In this document: positions 1 to 7,298 of the stretch, in pieces
How the letters are laid out: each line of letters starts with the position of its first letter
How positions within the stretch are numbered: position 1 is the first letter of the stretch
Source: Chlamydiota bacterium
Lineage (GTDB): Bacteria; Chlamydiota; Chlamydiia; Chlamydiales; JABDDJ01
Assembly: GCA_013287645.1 (NCBI GenBank)
Contig: JABDDJ010000001.1
Location: 125,503 to 189,502 of the forward strand
Length of the DNA: 64,000 nt
Direction of reading: 5' to 3'
The notes under the pieces: model-generated
The model's database searches: none
Seen by the model: only the letters and a program-made list of their open reading frames with translations
What the model was told of the DNA's origin: nothing
Translations under genes and position numbers: made by a program

Positions 1-104
1 GGTAAATAAGTTTTGAGTAAGGTGAGTTATTAATAAAAAACGTGTTTAAGGTTTTGGGTCTATTGTGCTACCATCTCAGACATCTATTATTTAGCGAGGT
101 TATT

Positions 105-854
105 ATGAAATTTATGCGTCACTTTTTTTATCTTGCTTTTGTGACAGCGACTCTTTTTTCGTTAAGTTCCTGCTCACGATCCCGTGAAGACGTATGGGAT
201 GATTCTGCATCCTGCTACCGTCACGTATCAAGAGGATTCCGTTCACTTTGCGGCATGCCCAGCTGCAACTCACGTCAAGTGCGTAGCCGCGAGGAATTTT
301 ATTGTCCCGATGATGATGGTTGCACTACATATACTCTTGAGCCACAAGATGTAGAATATTCTTCCTCCTATTCTTATGATCAAGGTGGATATTCGGATGA
401 GCTTGCGATGGCTGATTATGTCGCACGCCCTCCAAAAGATTCTCCTGGTGATCCTGATAGCCCCATTCCTGGTATTGACGCGTTTAAAGATCCTAGTAGA
501 GACCGCAATTTGCGCGGAGTGTTTCAAAGCATTACTTTCCCTTACAACAGCAATCTAGTCAAAGGGTCAGATAATCTTGGAGCATTGAATAGCATCTCTA
601 CCTATATGAAGAGCCACCCAAATACCTACATCTTTGTTGAAGGCCATTGTGACGAACGCGGCGCCGATGCCTATAACCTATCTCTAGGTGCACGTAGAGC
701 TAATGCTGTCAGAAACTTACTGATCGAAAATGGTGTGAACTCAGACAATATCTTCACAGTGTCCTATGGAAGAGAGCGTCCTCTCAATCCTAACCACAAT
801 GAAGATGCCTGGGCAATGAACCGTCGAGCAGAATTTAAGGTTTATGAGCGTTAA
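105..854 (+). CDS. pal: Peptidoglycan-associated lipoprotein Pal
   Basis: Outer-membrane lipoprotein of the Tol-Pal system; its OmpA-like domain binds peptidoglycan and helps tether the envelope and constrict it at division. The 249-aa product starts MKFMRHFFYLAF and has a lipobox LSSC, so Cys at about residue 22 should be lipidated. The C-terminal 110 residues are a typical OmpA/MotB domain, with GHCDERG and the NLSLGARRA helix. I chose ATG 105 because GAGG lies 6 bases upstream and the signal peptide begins there; an in-frame ATG at 42 would add 21 residues ahead of the signal peptide. The gene overlaps the next by 11 bp. In Chlamydia tolB precedes pal; the window begins too late to show it. 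The middle section (residues 25-120) is unusually rich in Cys, Ser, Tyr and Asp. Confidence 0.93.
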   Translation: MKFMRHFFYLAFVTATLFSLSSCSRSREDVWDDSASCYRHVSRGFRSLCGMPSCNSRQVRSREEFYCPDDDGCTTYTLEPQDVEYSSSYSYDQGGYSDELAMADYVARPPKDSPGDPDSPIPGIDAFKDPSRDRNLRGVFQSITFPYNSNLVKGSDNLGALNSISTYMKSHPNTYIFVEGHCDERGADAYNLSLGARRANAVRNLLIENGVNSDNIFTVSYGRERPLNPNHNEDAWAMNRRAEFKVYER

Positions 855-1482
855 ATTTTTGAAACTCTCTTTACTATTCATTCTAGTCGGAGCAGCGCTA
901 AGCGCTGCTCCTCCCACTAATAATCGAGATGTTTTTTCTGAACTGCGCACGATGTGTAATAACCATGAAGCAGAGCTGCGTGTCTTAGAAGAAAAATTTA
1001 ACAATCAGGAGCAGATTATTGAATCGCTCCAGAAAGAACTAAAAAATTCACACAAAACGTTCCAAGAAAATGTAAAAGGCAAAGCTGTAACCGTAGAGCA
1101 GCGCTTAACAGCCTTAGAATCTAGCCTGCAGTTACTCACAAACGATATTTCTTCTCTTAGACAGCATCTTGAAAAGCAAAATAGCGTGATTCTATCCCTT
1201 CATGATAAAGTTAGCGGCTATGAAACTGGTCTTGCACAACATGGAAACAATATCACTCATCTGCAAACAGCCCTTCAAACATTGGCTGAAGTTGTGCAAG
1301 AGCCTTCTAAACAACAACCTGTATTGGATGGAAATAGCTATCGTGTGCAGGCTGGAGATAGCCTTGGTAAAATTGCCCAGCAGTTTGGGGTCACTATAAA
1401 AGCCCTTCGAGATGAAAACAAACTTACTTCTGATAGGATTATCGCAGGTCAAATCCTAAACATCCCTCCCAAAAATTCATGA
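844..1482 (+). CDS. Exported coiled-coil protein with C-terminal LysM domain
   Basis: A 212-aa protein with an N-terminal signal peptide (SLLFILVGAALSAAP), a long helical coiled-coil section (about residues 35-150, rich in E/L/Q heptads) and one C-terminal LysM domain (about 166-210; YRVQAGDSLGKIAQ...LNIP). LysM binds glycan chains of peptidoglycan, so it probably sits in the periplasm beside Pal. It starts inside the end of pal and its stop overlaps the murI start (ATGA), so the three genes are translationally coupled. Chlamydiaceae have a LysM gene in the same place behind pal (CT601 in C. trachomatis). The coiled coil recalls YbgF/CpoB, which follows pal in proteobacteria, but the LysM end is different. 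Exact role unknown. Confidence 0.88.
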   Translation: MSVKFLKLSLLFILVGAALSAAPPTNNRDVFSELRTMCNNHEAELRVLEEKFNNQEQIIESLQKELKNSHKTFQENVKGKAVTVEQRLTALESSLQLLTNDISSLRQHLEKQNSVILSLHDKVSGYETGLAQHGNNITHLQTALQTLAEVVQEPSKQQPVLDGNSYRVQAGDSLGKIAQQFGVTIKALRDENKLTSDRIIAGQILNIPPKNS

Positions 1483-2264
1483 ATCTTCCCATTGGTATTT
1501 TCGATTCTGGAGCTGGTGGTCTGACGGTACTGCGTGAGATTGCAAAGCGGTTTCCAGGTGAGTCTATCGTCTATTTTGGCGATACAGCACGCCTGCCTTA
1601 TGGTGACAAAAGCCAAGATACCATTTCACGCTACACTCATCAGTGTGTAAACTACCTGGTCACTTTTCCAGTAAAGATTGTTGTCATTGCCTGCAATACA
1701 GCTTCAGCGTATGCCATCCATTCTCTCAAAGATAAATTTAACATCCCTGTCATTGATGTAGTTGCCCCAAGCGCTCAAAAAGCGTGCAAAACAACTGTCA
1801 ATGGCCGCATTGGCGTTTTGGGAACAGCCGCAACTATTCGTTCAGGATGTTACCAGCGGGCGATCCATGCCATGCTGCCCCAAGCAAATGTTTTTCCGAT
1901 TGCCTCTCCCCTCTTTGTGCCTCTTGTAGAAGAAAACTTAATTGCACACCCTGCTACCGAGCTTTTAGTAAAAGAGTATTTGAAGCCTTTACAGCTGGAA
2001 AAAATTGATACTTTAATATTGGGATGCACCCACTATCCTGTTCTTAAAGAATTGATTTCTAAGACTTTAGGTGATTCCATCCAAATCATCGACTCAGCTA
2101 CTTGCTGTGCTGATACAATCTCTCTCACTTCCCAAAACAAAACAGAAACACCTAACTATCAGTTCTTTGTTTCTGATGATATAGAACGTTTTCAAAGATT
2201 AGCGACTGCTTTTCTTCCCTCTAACTTGCTTCCCCTTAAAGTTAATTTAATCGCAATGGATTAG
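1479..2264 (+). CDS. murI: Glutamate racemase
   Basis: Converts L-glutamate to D-glutamate for the peptidoglycan stem peptide, in the cytoplasm. The 261-aa length is normal. Both catalytic cysteines are in conserved motifs: IACNTASA (about residue 72) and LGCTHYPVL (about 182); the N-terminal substrate loop reads IFDSGAGGLTVL. It overlaps the LysM gene by 4 bp and ends a pal-LysM-murI unit. Its last codons are duplicated downstream (see repeats at 2411 and 4244), which suggests that DNA was added behind this gene. Chlamydiaceae lack an obvious racemase of this family, as far as I recall; environmental chlamydiae keep a fuller peptidoglycan pathway. Confidence 0.95.
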   Translation: MNLPIGIFDSGAGGLTVLREIAKRFPGESIVYFGDTARLPYGDKSQDTISRYTHQCVNYLVTFPVKIVVIACNTASAYAIHSLKDKFNIPVIDVVAPSAQKACKTTVNGRIGVLGTAATIRSGCYQRAIHAMLPQANVFPIASPLFVPLVEENLIAHPATELLVKEYLKPLQLEKIDTLILGCTHYPVLKELISKTLGDSIQIIDSATCCADTISLTSQNKTETPNYQFFVSDDIERFQRLATAFLPSNLLPLKVNLIAMD

Positions 2265-2276
2265 ACTATCCAAGCC
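2212..2276 (+). repeat. Direct repeat copy 1: 3' end of murI
   Basis: The last ~17 codons of murI and 12 bases beyond. Repeated almost perfectly at 2411-2474 (two substitutions or so and a 1-2 base gap) and in diverged form at 4244-4298. Copies 1 and 2 bracket a palindrome; copies 2 and 3 bracket the kinase gene. Confidence 0.9.
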
Positions 2277-2282
2277 TCTTTA

Positions 2283-2406
2283 TTTTAAACTGGGAATAAC
2301 CGCAGAGCCGCAGAGAACGCCGAGGAAGCGCAGAGTTTTTTCTCACAAAAATCTCTGCGTTTGCTCAGCGTTCTCTGCGGCTCTGCGGTGAACCAGTCCA
2401 AAATTA
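2283..2406. repeat. Interspersed palindrome, copy A
   Basis: Near-perfect inverted repeat: core arms at 2299-2335 and 2353-2389 (34 of 37 positions pair), with weaker pairing continuing outwards to 2283 and 2406. Made of CGCAGAG units, a variant of the CGCAAAG units in the other four copies. As RNA it would form a very stable hairpin behind murI and could end or stabilise its transcript. Confidence 0.85.
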
Positions 2407-2410
2407 CGGT

Positions 2411-2474
2411 TTCTCCCCTCTAACTTGCTTCCCCTTAAAGTTAATTTAATCGCAATGGATTAGACATCCAAGCC
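2411..2474 (+). repeat. Direct repeat copy 2: displaced murI 3' end
   Basis: Non-coding copy of 2212-2276. It includes a copy of the murI stop codon but has no reading frame of its own. It lies between the palindrome and the 3' end of the minus-strand kinase gene. Confidence 0.88.
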
Positions 2475-2502
2475 GTTGCTGCTCCCACACTCAAATTTTA
2501 GA

Positions 2503-4128
2503 TTAGTTGCGGTGTATCGCGTGCGCTGCGTAGCGAGTGAACTGGTTCCAAACAGTTTTGAGGCGACTCTCTTTCGTAGGAGAAGTCAATTCGTCTAGTA
2601 CTAGGCTAGAATGTTCGACGTGTGTAGAGCTACGTGATAGGGATATAGAACGACGAGCTGTAGAACGAGAACGACGGAGCAAGTGAAATCTAGTTTTAGA
2701 CTGGCTGTTTGCATTTTCGTTCAATTCTGTGGGTTCTTCTTTTTTAAGGATATTACTCAGATCGGGAGATGATAGGGTTGGTTTAATTCTTGGCTCTTCC
2801 ACCGTAGGTGTAGGTTCGGGCTTGGCTGTTGGACCTGATTTACTCGCAGAATTAGGTAAGCCAAAATCTACAATAGGTTCAAGGGGAGTATGTGTATCAA
2901 GAATGATGGGTGCAACCAGATATTCGAATTCTGGGGGCAATACATCGGCATTAAGGATTGTAATTGCATCTTCCATTGTAATACGTTTTTGTGGAGTAGG
3001 ATTTAACAAACCAAGAATGACAGCAGTTTCTTTAGGATTTAATACTTCTTTGCTGAGACGTTCCTGAACTTTAGACATAAAGACATTAGGATTAACAAAT
3101 CGAATCCCTGCCTGAGTAACAAAAGCTTCAGATTCTTTTGTGGTTATAAACTTCTTTAATAATAGCTTATTTTTTTTGCAAGCCAACTTAAATAGACTCA
3201 AACCTAACGCGAAGGCGTCTCTTTGAGTAAGAGCAACGATCGCTTCCTCTGCTGTATTAGCATTAGAAATATTTGTAATATCCGATGAAGGAGTAAATTG
3301 TGGGGTAAACGGCTCTATTAGATTTATTTTAGCACCATTATTAAATTTATTTTGAATTTCTTGTTGAGTGATAGCACCTCCTAAATCAGCCAAATAAAAG
3401 TTGCCATTTTTATCTACAAACATATTTTCGGGCTTAATGTCGCGGTGATAAATTCCTTGATCATGGAAGTATTTCAAAGCTTGTGCGAGAGTTAGGGCAG
3501 TTTCGGAAAAATTATTCGGTAATGCATCTTTCCCTGAGGCTGCATACTTATGAATAATGTACTCAAATCCGTCCGTTGCATGAGGTGCCGCCTGTATGTA
3601 GGGTACTGAACCGTTTTCATGAGTTTTATTAAGAAGACTAATTTCTTTCAGAAGGTCATTTTCGCCCGTGGCTCTATCTTTTCCTTGCAATGACTTTTTA
3701 ACTTTTTTTAATACGTTGGCACCGTCGGAGTGAACTTTTGGACAAAGATAAGCTGTGCCATAACCGCCTTCACCCAAGACTCTATAATTATTTTCGATGA
3801 CGCATAATTGAGTTTCGCCAAGCTTGTGTTTAAAAAATGCTTTATATTCGATATTGTTAATTTTAAAAGTAGTACTTTGTTTGCTTTCTTTGTTTTTTAA
3901 TCCATTTAGAGCTGCGTTAACGATTTCATTAAGTAACGGGGCATCCAATGCAGAAAGATTTTTTATTTGGCGATGGGCTTGAATTTGATTAGTATAAAAT
4001 TGAACTTCTTCATTGTTAGTATTATTTTCTTCTGTAGGAAGAACTTCTAATTTCTCTTGAAAAGCATCTATTGGTTCAAAAGTACTATTAAATAAATATT
4101 GTGATTGGTTGTTATCAATTATAGTCAT
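2503..4128 (-). CDS. Ser/Thr protein kinase, probable effector
   Basis: A 541-aa eukaryotic-type kinase. After a ~110-residue N-terminal region of unknown fold come the glycine loop GEGGYGTA (119-126), a lysine in NVLKKVKK (about 142), the catalytic loop HRDIKPEN (228-235) and a metal-binding DLG (248-250) in place of DFG. Asp and Asn of the catalytic loop are present, so it is probably active. The tail is Pro/Thr-rich, then Arg/Ser-rich (LLRRSRSTARRSISLSRSS), with no membrane segment. Start: ATG 4128 has AAAGG upstream; an in-frame ATG at 4158 has no ribosome site and lies at the expected transcription start of a TATAAT box at 4161-4166. It stands alone against the strand of murI and ribE and is flanked by murI-end repeats, so it is a likely insertion. 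A role in the host cell is inference. Confidence 0.85.
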   Translation of the reverse strand: MTIIDNNQSQYLFNSTFEPIDAFQEKLEVLPTEENNTNNEEVQFYTNQIQAHRQIKNLSALDAPLLNEIVNAALNGLKNKESKQSTTFKINNIEYKAFFKHKLGETQLCVIENNYRVLGEGGYGTAYLCPKVHSDGANVLKKVKKSLQGKDRATGENDLLKEISLLNKTHENGSVPYIQAAPHATDGFEYIIHKYAASGKDALPNNFSETALTLAQALKYFHDQGIYHRDIKPENMFVDKNGNFYLADLGGAITQQEIQNKFNNGAKINLIEPFTPQFTPSSDITNISNANTAEEAIVALTQRDAFALGLSLFKLACKKNKLLLKKFITTKESEAFVTQAGIRFVNPNVFMSKVQERLSKEVLNPKETAVILGLLNPTPQKRITMEDAITILNADVLPPEFEYLVAPIILDTHTPLEPIVDFGLPNSASKSGPTAKPEPTPTVEEPRIKPTLSSPDLSNILKKEEPTELNENANSQSKTRFHLLRRSRSTARRSISLSRSSTHVEHSSLVLDELTSPTKESRLKTVWNQFTRYAAHAIHRN

Positions 4129-4160
4129 AAGTATACTACCTTTATTTTTAAAATCCAATT

Positions 4161-4166
4161 ATTATA
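4161..4166 (-). promoter_or_regulatory. -10 box of the kinase gene
   Basis: TATAAT on the minus strand, 33 bases before the chosen ATG at 4128. No good -35 box is visible in this very AT-rich stretch. Confidence 0.45.
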
Positions 4167-4243
4167 AACAGATTTTTGTTAATTATTTATAAAGATTTGG
4201 TTAATTAATTATTATGTTTATTGAACGAGCGAAGCGAGTTCAA

Positions 4244-4298
4244 TTTTCTCCCTTCCAACTTTCTTCTGCTTGAGATACATTTAATCGGAATGGATTAA
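4244..4298 (+). repeat. Direct repeat copy 3: diverged murI 3' end
   Basis: Aligns without gaps to the copy at 2411-2474, with roughly 75-80% identity by eye (shared block ATTTAATCG.AATGGATTA). It sits directly before ribE and its last bases carry the AAAGG ribosome site of ribE. Confidence 0.7.
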
Positions 4299-4308
4299 AG
4301 GTTTTAGC

Positions 4309-4917
4309 ATGTTTACAGGTATCGTTAAGGGCTTATGCCCTATTGAAAAACTTTCCCGCCAAGGAGAAAATCTAAAGTTTACAGTTTCGCTTACTCCTGA
4401 GCTCGCCCATTCCCTCGAAGAGGGTGCAAGTGTTGCCATTGACGGCGTCTGTCTCACAGCTGTCGAGGTCAAAAATAACACTGTCACTTTTGATGCCATT
4501 CCCGAAACAATACAGAAAACCACTCTAAAATACCTTTCAGAAGGTAAGAAAGTCAATGTTGAGCGCTCAGTGCGCATTGGAGATGAAATCGGTGGACACA
4601 ACGTTTCAGGACATGTTTGGGGCACAGCTACCATCAGCGAAATACAGGCTGGAGAGAATCATCGCGTCATACAATTTTCTTGCCCATCCGATTGGATCAA
4701 ATATCTATTTCCTAAAGGATTTATTGCCATTGATGGCATCAGCTTGACACTCGTAGATGTCTTACCCGAAGGAAGGTTTACTGTGCATCTCATCCCAGAA
4801 ACTCTCCGTCGCACCACATTAGGCTTCAAAAAAAAGAATGACTTAGTCAATCTCGAATTCGATACACAAACACAAACTATCGTTGATAGTGTCGAGAGAT
4901 ATCTACAAAGTCGATAA
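4309..4917 (+). CDS. ribE: Riboflavin synthase, alpha chain
   Basis: Dismutates two 6,7-dimethyl-8-ribityllumazines to riboflavin, the last step of the pathway. The 202-aa protein shows the family's internal duplication: repeat 1 starts MFTGIVKG with ASVAIDGVCLTAV (about 45-57), repeat 2 has GHVWGTATI (about 101) and GFIAIDGISLTLV (about 137-149). Start ATG 4309 with AAAGG 8 bases upstream. It is followed after 15 bases by a 787-aa unknown and then murF-alr, probably one transcript. No FMN riboswitch is visible upstream. Confidence 0.95.
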   Translation: MFTGIVKGLCPIEKLSRQGENLKFTVSLTPELAHSLEEGASVAIDGVCLTAVEVKNNTVTFDAIPETIQKTTLKYLSEGKKVNVERSVRIGDEIGGHNVSGHVWGTATISEIQAGENHRVIQFSCPSDWIKYLFPKGFIAIDGISLTLVDVLPEGRFTVHLIPETLRRTTLGFKKKNDLVNLEFDTQTQTIVDSVERYLQSR

Positions 4918-4932
4918 AAAGGAGAGTTCCCC

Positions 4933-7296
4933 ATGTTGGCATCCGTATCGGGTTTTTTTTGGAAACCAATAGACTACTCTTTTGCAGAACAAATTTTCAC
5001 TCAGCTGCCAAAATTTTCCGAAATTGTAAAGGCTCTTTCAACAAGTGATCAAAATAATCAGCGTAGTCTAATCGGCGCTGACTACTTTGTTAGGTGGATA
5101 CAAAGCAGTAGTAATGATCCTAACGCATTGTCAGTGACACTTCGTCAGACCAACCATGTTAACGAAGAAGTCGAACAAGATAATACAGACCTATTAGCGA
5201 TGTACGTGCCGCAAAACCTCTTTTTATTGCAAAAAAATATTTGTCCTTGTTTAGATTTACATTCAATTACTAGTGTTCAATGGAATTTAATTCTTAAAAT
5301 TTTTTCAGGACCTAAAACATCGTTTGGAGTGCGCTTTAGCCCTCTAGGTGGTGATAACATGAAAGGGAAATATTCCATATTCTACATGGATTACGCAAAG
5401 ACTAATACAGATGCAAAAGCATTGTCTGTAGACATTACAAAATTTAATAAAAAAGTCGAAAAGTTAACACTAAAATTAAATGCTGTTCTTAAAACAGTCG
5501 GTGATTCAGAAAGTCGTGCTGAGCTCTACGCGAGTACTCCAAAGTTTATACAACAAAAAGAGGCCCCTCCCCTTCTTTTCAATAACTTAGGTATATTAGG
5601 CCGTACGATTAATTCAGACCGCATCAACCAGTGGCTCGACCAAACGAAGAAAAACCTCTCCTCTGGTCAATTTGCTACAACAACTTTCATGCGTTTCTAT
5701 CAACTCAATGCGTCTAATCTTGAAGGAAATTATAGAGGAACACTACAAACAGTCTTTAATACTGAACATCCTGATAAGCTGTACATATTTTCTCCTTTAA
5801 GCGAAGTTTCTGTTGCTCCGACACTCTTCGGCGGAACAATCAACCTTCTTATTCACAAATACCCACGCGAACAAAATGAATTAAATAGATTGATCTCCCC
5901 CATTTTTCAAGGGATTACTTTTAGCGGATTTACTGCTCCTGCACCTAGTTATGTTCCTTCCTGGTTTCTTGGAGCCTACCGCCCTATCGATCTAAGCACT
6001 AAACCTAATCTTGATGCATTACTTCCCAAACTCTTTAGAGATTTGTCTGCAAATTTTGCGACATTTCCCCATTATACAATTGAAACCTCTCAAGAACAGA
6101 ATAAAGCTCTTTTTGAATATAAAAAACGCATGTTCCAGAAATTTAACACTCATCTAGTACGCACTTTAGCAGATGTAAGAAAATATGAAGCGGATGTGAT
6201 TAATCATACAAGGATCATTAAGTTAAATCGTGCATTAGAAGTTAGCGAAAACTGGAAGCTGGCAGCCAAAGGTATTATAGAAAACTTTAACTCCTACGAC
6301 CAAGATATCCAAAAAAATAACCTTGAACAAATTCCTTCTGGATGGACTTTCGTACAGTTCAACTGTGATCGCACTGTCGAGGATATCCATACGCGTGGAG
6401 TTTTAATTTACTATAATGACGAAGGCGGGTTTGATTTATGTGGCAATTGGATTGAAGGCACTGTAAAACTGACAGATATAGTAGATTTAGAAAGTTTCAC
6501 GAATGAAGAGCTTGAAGTGGTCAATAACTATCTTTTGAAAGTCAGTAATGACCCTACCTATCAGGGTGTCCTTATACAGGTTCTCAATGCCAGTGAAGAT
6601 ATCCGAGAGCATCAACTTAAAAAAGTTGTTTTTCAAGCTTATGCCGGTCTTCTTGGTTCTCAGGTCGATGGAGCTACTGATGAAAATGATGATGAAGTTC
6701 TTGCAGAAAGTTTGGCTAACTTCCATCAAATCACTGCTAAAATTAGAGACGAGCTAAATCAACTCCTATCCAATATTGGAAAAAAGGAATGTGTAGTTCC
6801 CGATCCTAGTGAAACAGTAACTCCACAACTTCCAGAACTTAAAGTTGCTAAAGATTTAAAAGTTATTCCCTACAATGCTGCATCCACTTTAATTAAATTG
6901 ACAACGTATTTTAACAACGTATTTTATAATAGAAACACACCCTATTCATTTATTGTCACTGGTTTTACAGAAGAATCTAACAGAGGATATGTCGTATCTT
7001 ATAAACAAAAAGATACCCATTATCGCTTTGAATATTCTTTAACTAATCCCATTCCATTCACGTCACTAACAACAGAGATAGAGCACGCTTATCGATGTTT
7101 CTGTAATGAACAGCACCCCGCTCCTGTCACATTAGTAAATAACTATGGGCTTCCTGATACCATCCTTGCAGCGCCCTATCTTACATCTCTGATCGTTGAA
7201 GCTACTCCAGACGTAGGAGCATCCCCCGAACAACTACAAACAGCCCTTTTGAGGCTGCTAAAGGCAAGCGCTGAAATACAAAATTCTTTTAGATAA
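4933..7296 (+). CDS. Hypothetical protein, 787 aa
   Basis: I do not recognise this protein. It starts MLASVSGFFWKPIDYSF behind a strong AAGGAG site, 15 bases after ribE, and ends 2 bases before murF-alr, so it is very likely co-transcribed. There is no signal peptide, membrane helix or obvious motif. The composition is that of a soluble, mixed alpha/beta protein with several Phe/Tyr-rich blocks. Three sections (about residues 20-160, 230-330 and 640-750) each pair a helix carrying a buried aromatic with a stretch ending in a tyrosine-rich beta region, which may be distant repeats; this is only an impression. Similar large hypothetical proteins are common in environmental chlamydiae, and some are secreted. 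Confidence 0.85.
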   Translation: MLASVSGFFWKPIDYSFAEQIFTQLPKFSEIVKALSTSDQNNQRSLIGADYFVRWIQSSSNDPNALSVTLRQTNHVNEEVEQDNTDLLAMYVPQNLFLLQKNICPCLDLHSITSVQWNLILKIFSGPKTSFGVRFSPLGGDNMKGKYSIFYMDYAKTNTDAKALSVDITKFNKKVEKLTLKLNAVLKTVGDSESRAELYASTPKFIQQKEAPPLLFNNLGILGRTINSDRINQWLDQTKKNLSSGQFATTTFMRFYQLNASNLEGNYRGTLQTVFNTEHPDKLYIFSPLSEVSVAPTLFGGTINLLIHKYPREQNELNRLISPIFQGITFSGFTAPAPSYVPSWFLGAYRPIDLSTKPNLDALLPKLFRDLSANFATFPHYTIETSQEQNKALFEYKKRMFQKFNTHLVRTLADVRKYEADVINHTRIIKLNRALEVSENWKLAAKGIIENFNSYDQDIQKNNLEQIPSGWTFVQFNCDRTVEDIHTRGVLIYYNDEGGFDLCGNWIEGTVKLTDIVDLESFTNEELEVVNNYLLKVSNDPTYQGVLIQVLNASEDIREHQLKKVVFQAYAGLLGSQVDGATDENDDEVLAESLANFHQITAKIRDELNQLLSNIGKKECVVPDPSETVTPQLPELKVAKDLKVIPYNAASTLIKLTTYFNNVFYNRNTPYSFIVTGFTEESNRGYVVSYKQKDTHYRFEYSLTNPIPFTSLTTEIEHAYRCFCNEQHPAPVTLVNNYGLPDTILAAPYLTSLIVEATPDVGASPEQLQTALLRLLKASAEIQNSFR

Positions 7297-7298
7297 AT

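Noticed and set aside
2283..2406. CRISPR array from repeated CGCAGAG units
   Set aside because: The units form two complementary arms of one hairpin, not direct repeats with unique spacers.
4220..4246. Possible terminator hairpin before ribE
   Set aside because: Only six base pairs close a mismatched interior; too weak to claim.
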